Of a DNA stretch of 9,024 nucleotides, positions 7,229 through 9,024 are shown piece by piece; position 1 is the first letter of the stretch; each line of letters starts with the position of its first letter. Position numbers and translations under genes: made by a program. A model generated the notes under the pieces. It was not told the DNA's origin and searched no databases. It saw only the letters and a program-made list of their open reading frames with translations. The DNA comes from DATEPR01 sp036503065 (lineage in GTDB: Bacteria; Actinomycetota; Actinomycetes; Mycobacteriales; Pseudonocardiaceae): contig DASXXM010000040.1 in assembly GCA_036503065.1 (NCBI GenBank), forward strand, positions 1 through 9,024. Reading direction: 5' to 3'.

Positions 7229-8872
7229 ATGAGTCGGTTCGTTGACACGCTGGTGGCCACCGCCGCCGAGACTGACCGGGGGATCGTCACCGGGGAGCCC
7301 AAGGCGCCGCGCCGGCAGACGTGGGGGGAGATCCACGCGCAGGCCCTGCGGATGGCAGGCGCGCTGGTGGCCGGCGGGCTGGCCCCCGGATCGGCCGTTG
7401 CCGTGCTGGCCGCCGATCCGGCGCTGATCGCGCCCGCCGTGCAGGCGGTGTGGCTGGCCGGCGGCAGTGTCACGATGCTGCACCAGCCAACGCCCCGCAC
7501 CGATCTGGCGGAATGGTCCGCGGACACCGTGCGGGTGTTGGACATGATCGGCTCGACACTGGTCCTGCTCGGCACCCCGTTCGACGCGCTCGCGCCGGTG
7601 CTGGACGAGCACGGCGTCGGCTACCGGATGCTGCCCGACCTGCTCGACGGTGCGCCGCTGGCCGACGTCGTGCCGTCCGCGGAGGACGCGCCCGCGCTGT
7701 TGCAGCTCACCAGCGGCTCGACCGCGGACCCCAAGGCCGTCCGGATCACGCACGGCAACCTGATCGCCAATATCCGCTCGATGACGCAGGCGGCCGCGTT
7801 GGACCCGGCGCGGGACACGATGATGTCCTGGCTGCCGCTGTTCCACGACATGGGCATGGTCGGCTTCCTCACGGTGCCGATGACGATCGGCGTCGAACTG
7901 GTCAAGGTGACGCCGGTGGACTTCCTGTCCGGACCGCTGCTGTGGCCCGCGCTGCTGAGCAAGTACCGCGCGAACGTCACGGCCGCGCCGAACTTCGCCT
8001 ACGCCATGGTCGGCCGCAGGATGGCCAAGACGGACGAGGTCTACGACCTCTCGCACCTGCGGCTGGCCCTCAACGGCGCCGAGCCGATCGACGAGGCCGC
8101 GGTCGCCAACTTCGTGTCGGCGGGCGCTCGGTTCGGGATGCCGCCGGAGTGCGTGCTGGCCGCCTACGGCATGGCGGAGGCCACCCTGGCCGTGTCGTTC
8201 GGGCCGCTGTTCAGCGGCCTGTCGCTGGACGTGATCGACACCGACGAACTGGAGGCCAACAACCGCGCGGTGCCCGCGTCGTCCGGGAACACGCGGGCGT
8301 TCTCGCTGCTCGGCCCGCCCCTGCCCGGCCTCGAGGTGACCGCCGTCGACGCGGACGGCAAGGTGTTGGGCGAGCGGGAGGTGGGCGAACTGCGGGTGCG
8401 CGGCGCCGCCGTCACCCCCGGCTACCTCACCATGCACGGCCCGGAACCCACCCAGGACGCCGACGGCTGGCTGGCCACCGGTGACCTCGGCTACCTGGTG
8501 GCCGGCAAGGTGGTGGTGTGCGGGCGGCGCAAGGACGTGATCATCATGGGCGGCCGCAACATCTACCCCACCGACATCGAACGGGCCGCACTGTCGGTGG
8601 ACGGCGTCCGGGCCGGCAACGCCGTCGCCATCCGGCTGGACGCCGGCACCCGGCGGGAACGGTTCGCGGTCGCCGTCGAGTCGACCCTGGCCGGCAACGC
8701 GGACGCCGAACGCACGCTGACGAAGGAGATCACGTCGAAGGTGGTGGACGCGGTCGGCCTGCGCCCGGTCGGCGTGTTCGTCCTGAGCGCGGGCAGCCTG
8801 CCCAAGACCCCGTCCGGCAAGCTGCGCCGTTCCGCTGCCGCCGCCCTGGTCAGCGACAAGCTGCGCGGATAA
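7229..8872 (+). CDS. Acyl-activating enzyme (fatty acyl-CoA/AMP ligase, Pks16/FadD type)
   Basis: This 547-residue ANL-superfamily enzyme should adenylate a carboxylic acid, probably a fatty acid, and pass the acyl group to CoA or to a carrier protein. The AMP-binding loop TSGSTADPK is at 161-169, followed by the WLPLFHDMG segment typical of the fatty acyl-AMP ligase/FadD32 branch. Further core motifs are NGAEP at 282-286, YGMAE at 313-317, GWLATGD at 413-419 and the hinge GRRKD at 432-436. The catalytic Lys531 is in the C-terminal PSGKLRR. All are intact. The position next to pth matches the pks16 gene of Mycobacterium tuberculosis, which despite its name encodes a stand-alone acyl ligase. 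The leaderless-type promoter in front suggests transcription separate from the upstream pair. Whether the product is acyl-CoA or acyl-AMP cannot be read from the sequence. Confidence 0.92.
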   Translation: MSRFVDTLVATAAETDRGIVTGEPKAPRRQTWGEIHAQALRMAGALVAGGLAPGSAVAVLAADPALIAPAVQAVWLAGGSVTMLHQPTPRTDLAEWSADTVRVLDMIGSTLVLLGTPFDALAPVLDEHGVGYRMLPDLLDGAPLADVVPSAEDAPALLQLTSGSTADPKAVRITHGNLIANIRSMTQAAALDPARDTMMSWLPLFHDMGMVGFLTVPMTIGVELVKVTPVDFLSGPLLWPALLSKYRANVTAAPNFAYAMVGRRMAKTDEVYDLSHLRLALNGAEPIDEAAVANFVSAGARFGMPPECVLAAYGMAEATLAVSFGPLFSGLSLDVIDTDELEANNRAVPASSGNTRAFSLLGPPLPGLEVTAVDADGKVLGEREVGELRVRGAAVTPGYLTMHGPEPTQDADGWLATGDLGYLVAGKVVVCGRRKDVIIMGGRNIYPTDIERAALSVDGVRAGNAVAIRLDAGTRRERFAVAVESTLAGNADAERTLTKEITSKVVDAVGLRPVGVFVLSAGSLPKTPSGKLRRSAAAALVSDKLRG

Positions 8873-8875
8873 GGG

Positions 8876-8910
8876 AAAACGCTAGTGGAAGCTGTTCTGC
8901 GCGGCTTCCA
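8876..8910 (-). terminator. Possible hairpin terminator at the end of pth
   Basis: TGGAAGC (8886-8892) and GCTTCCA (8904-8910) form a perfect 7-base-pair stem with an 11-base loop. Read on the minus strand the hairpin spans the last codons of pth and is followed, after six bases that include the stop codon, by TTTT (8879-8876). The loop is long and the T run is short, so termination may be weak. The plus-strand side has no T run. Confidence 0.3.
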
Positions 8911-9024
8911 GGCCGCCCGACAGCAGCGCCGTCGCGGCGTCGGCGGCCCTGTCGAGTACGAACGCCAACTCCTTGCGTTCGGTCGACGAGAAGTCGCGCA
9001 GCACGAAGTCGGCCGGGTCCATCC
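8882..9024 (-). CDS. pth: Peptidyl-tRNA hydrolase (Pth), C-terminal 46 residues
   Basis: Pth is a cytoplasmic esterase that releases the peptide from peptidyl-tRNA that has dropped off ribosomes and so recycles the tRNA. Only the C-terminus is in the window, read on the minus strand to a TAG at 8884-8882. The peptide starts MDPADFVLRDFSSTER, then has a helix beginning KELAFVLDRAADA, and ends with LEAAQNSFH. This matches the conserved Pth C-terminus (DPADFVL before the last helix; EAAQN near the end). The catalytic His, Asp and Asn residues lie outside the window. The gene converges on the acyl-ligase gene with 9 bases between stop codons, an arrangement also known from mycobacteria (pks16 and pth). 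Confidence 0.85.
   Translation of the reverse strand, partial: MDPADFVLRDFSSTERKELAFVLDRAADAATALLSGGLEAAQNSFH

Noticed and set aside
6160..7575. 471-codon minus-strand open frame across the binding-protein and ligase genes
   Set aside because: It spans two well-supported plus-strand genes and a gap, and has Arg/Gly/Val-rich shadow composition. The same applies to 7124-8437 minus.

Overview
The window comes from a high-GC actinobacterium, most likely of the Pseudonocardiales. GC is very high, codons end mostly in G or C, some genes start with GTG, and two genes have a TANNNT -10 box so close to the start codon that leaderless mRNAs are expected. The placement is by gene content and order from memory, not by a search.

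Layout. Bases 1-578 hold the 3' end of a MetN-type methionine importer ATPase with its C-terminal NIL domain. After 45 bases, ispE (624-1589) encodes the fourth enzyme of the MEP isoprenoid pathway; its stop codon overlaps the start of an ABC-F ATPase gene (1589-3340) by one base. At the right, 7229-8872 encodes an ANL-family acyl-activating enzyme of the Pks16/FadD type. It converges, 9 bases apart, on the 3' end of pth (peptidyl-tRNA hydrolase, minus strand, 8882 to the window end). The blocks ispE/ABC-F and acyl ligase/pth are recognisable actinobacterial housekeeping order; in Mycobacterium tuberculosis ispE, pks16 and pth lie close together.

Between these blocks sits a cassette that does not belong to that order (about 3341-7191). 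It has two co-oriented genes 38 bases apart. The first encodes a 681-residue soluble P-loop NTPase of no family I recognise. The second encodes a 551-residue protein with one N-terminal membrane anchor and an extracytoplasmic type-1 (LivJ-like) periplasmic-binding fold. There is no permease and no transporter-type ATPase in the cassette. The pair therefore looks more like an outside-sensing receptor with a cytoplasmic NTPase partner than an importer, and it is the best candidate here for an undescribed system.

Regulation visible in the sequence: identical TAGGCT -10 boxes 6 and 7 bases before the ispE and acyl-ligase starts, Shine-Dalgarno sites before the NTPase and binding-protein genes, and translational coupling of ispE with the ABC-F gene. 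All gaps are under about 115 bases, so there is no long gene-free stretch.
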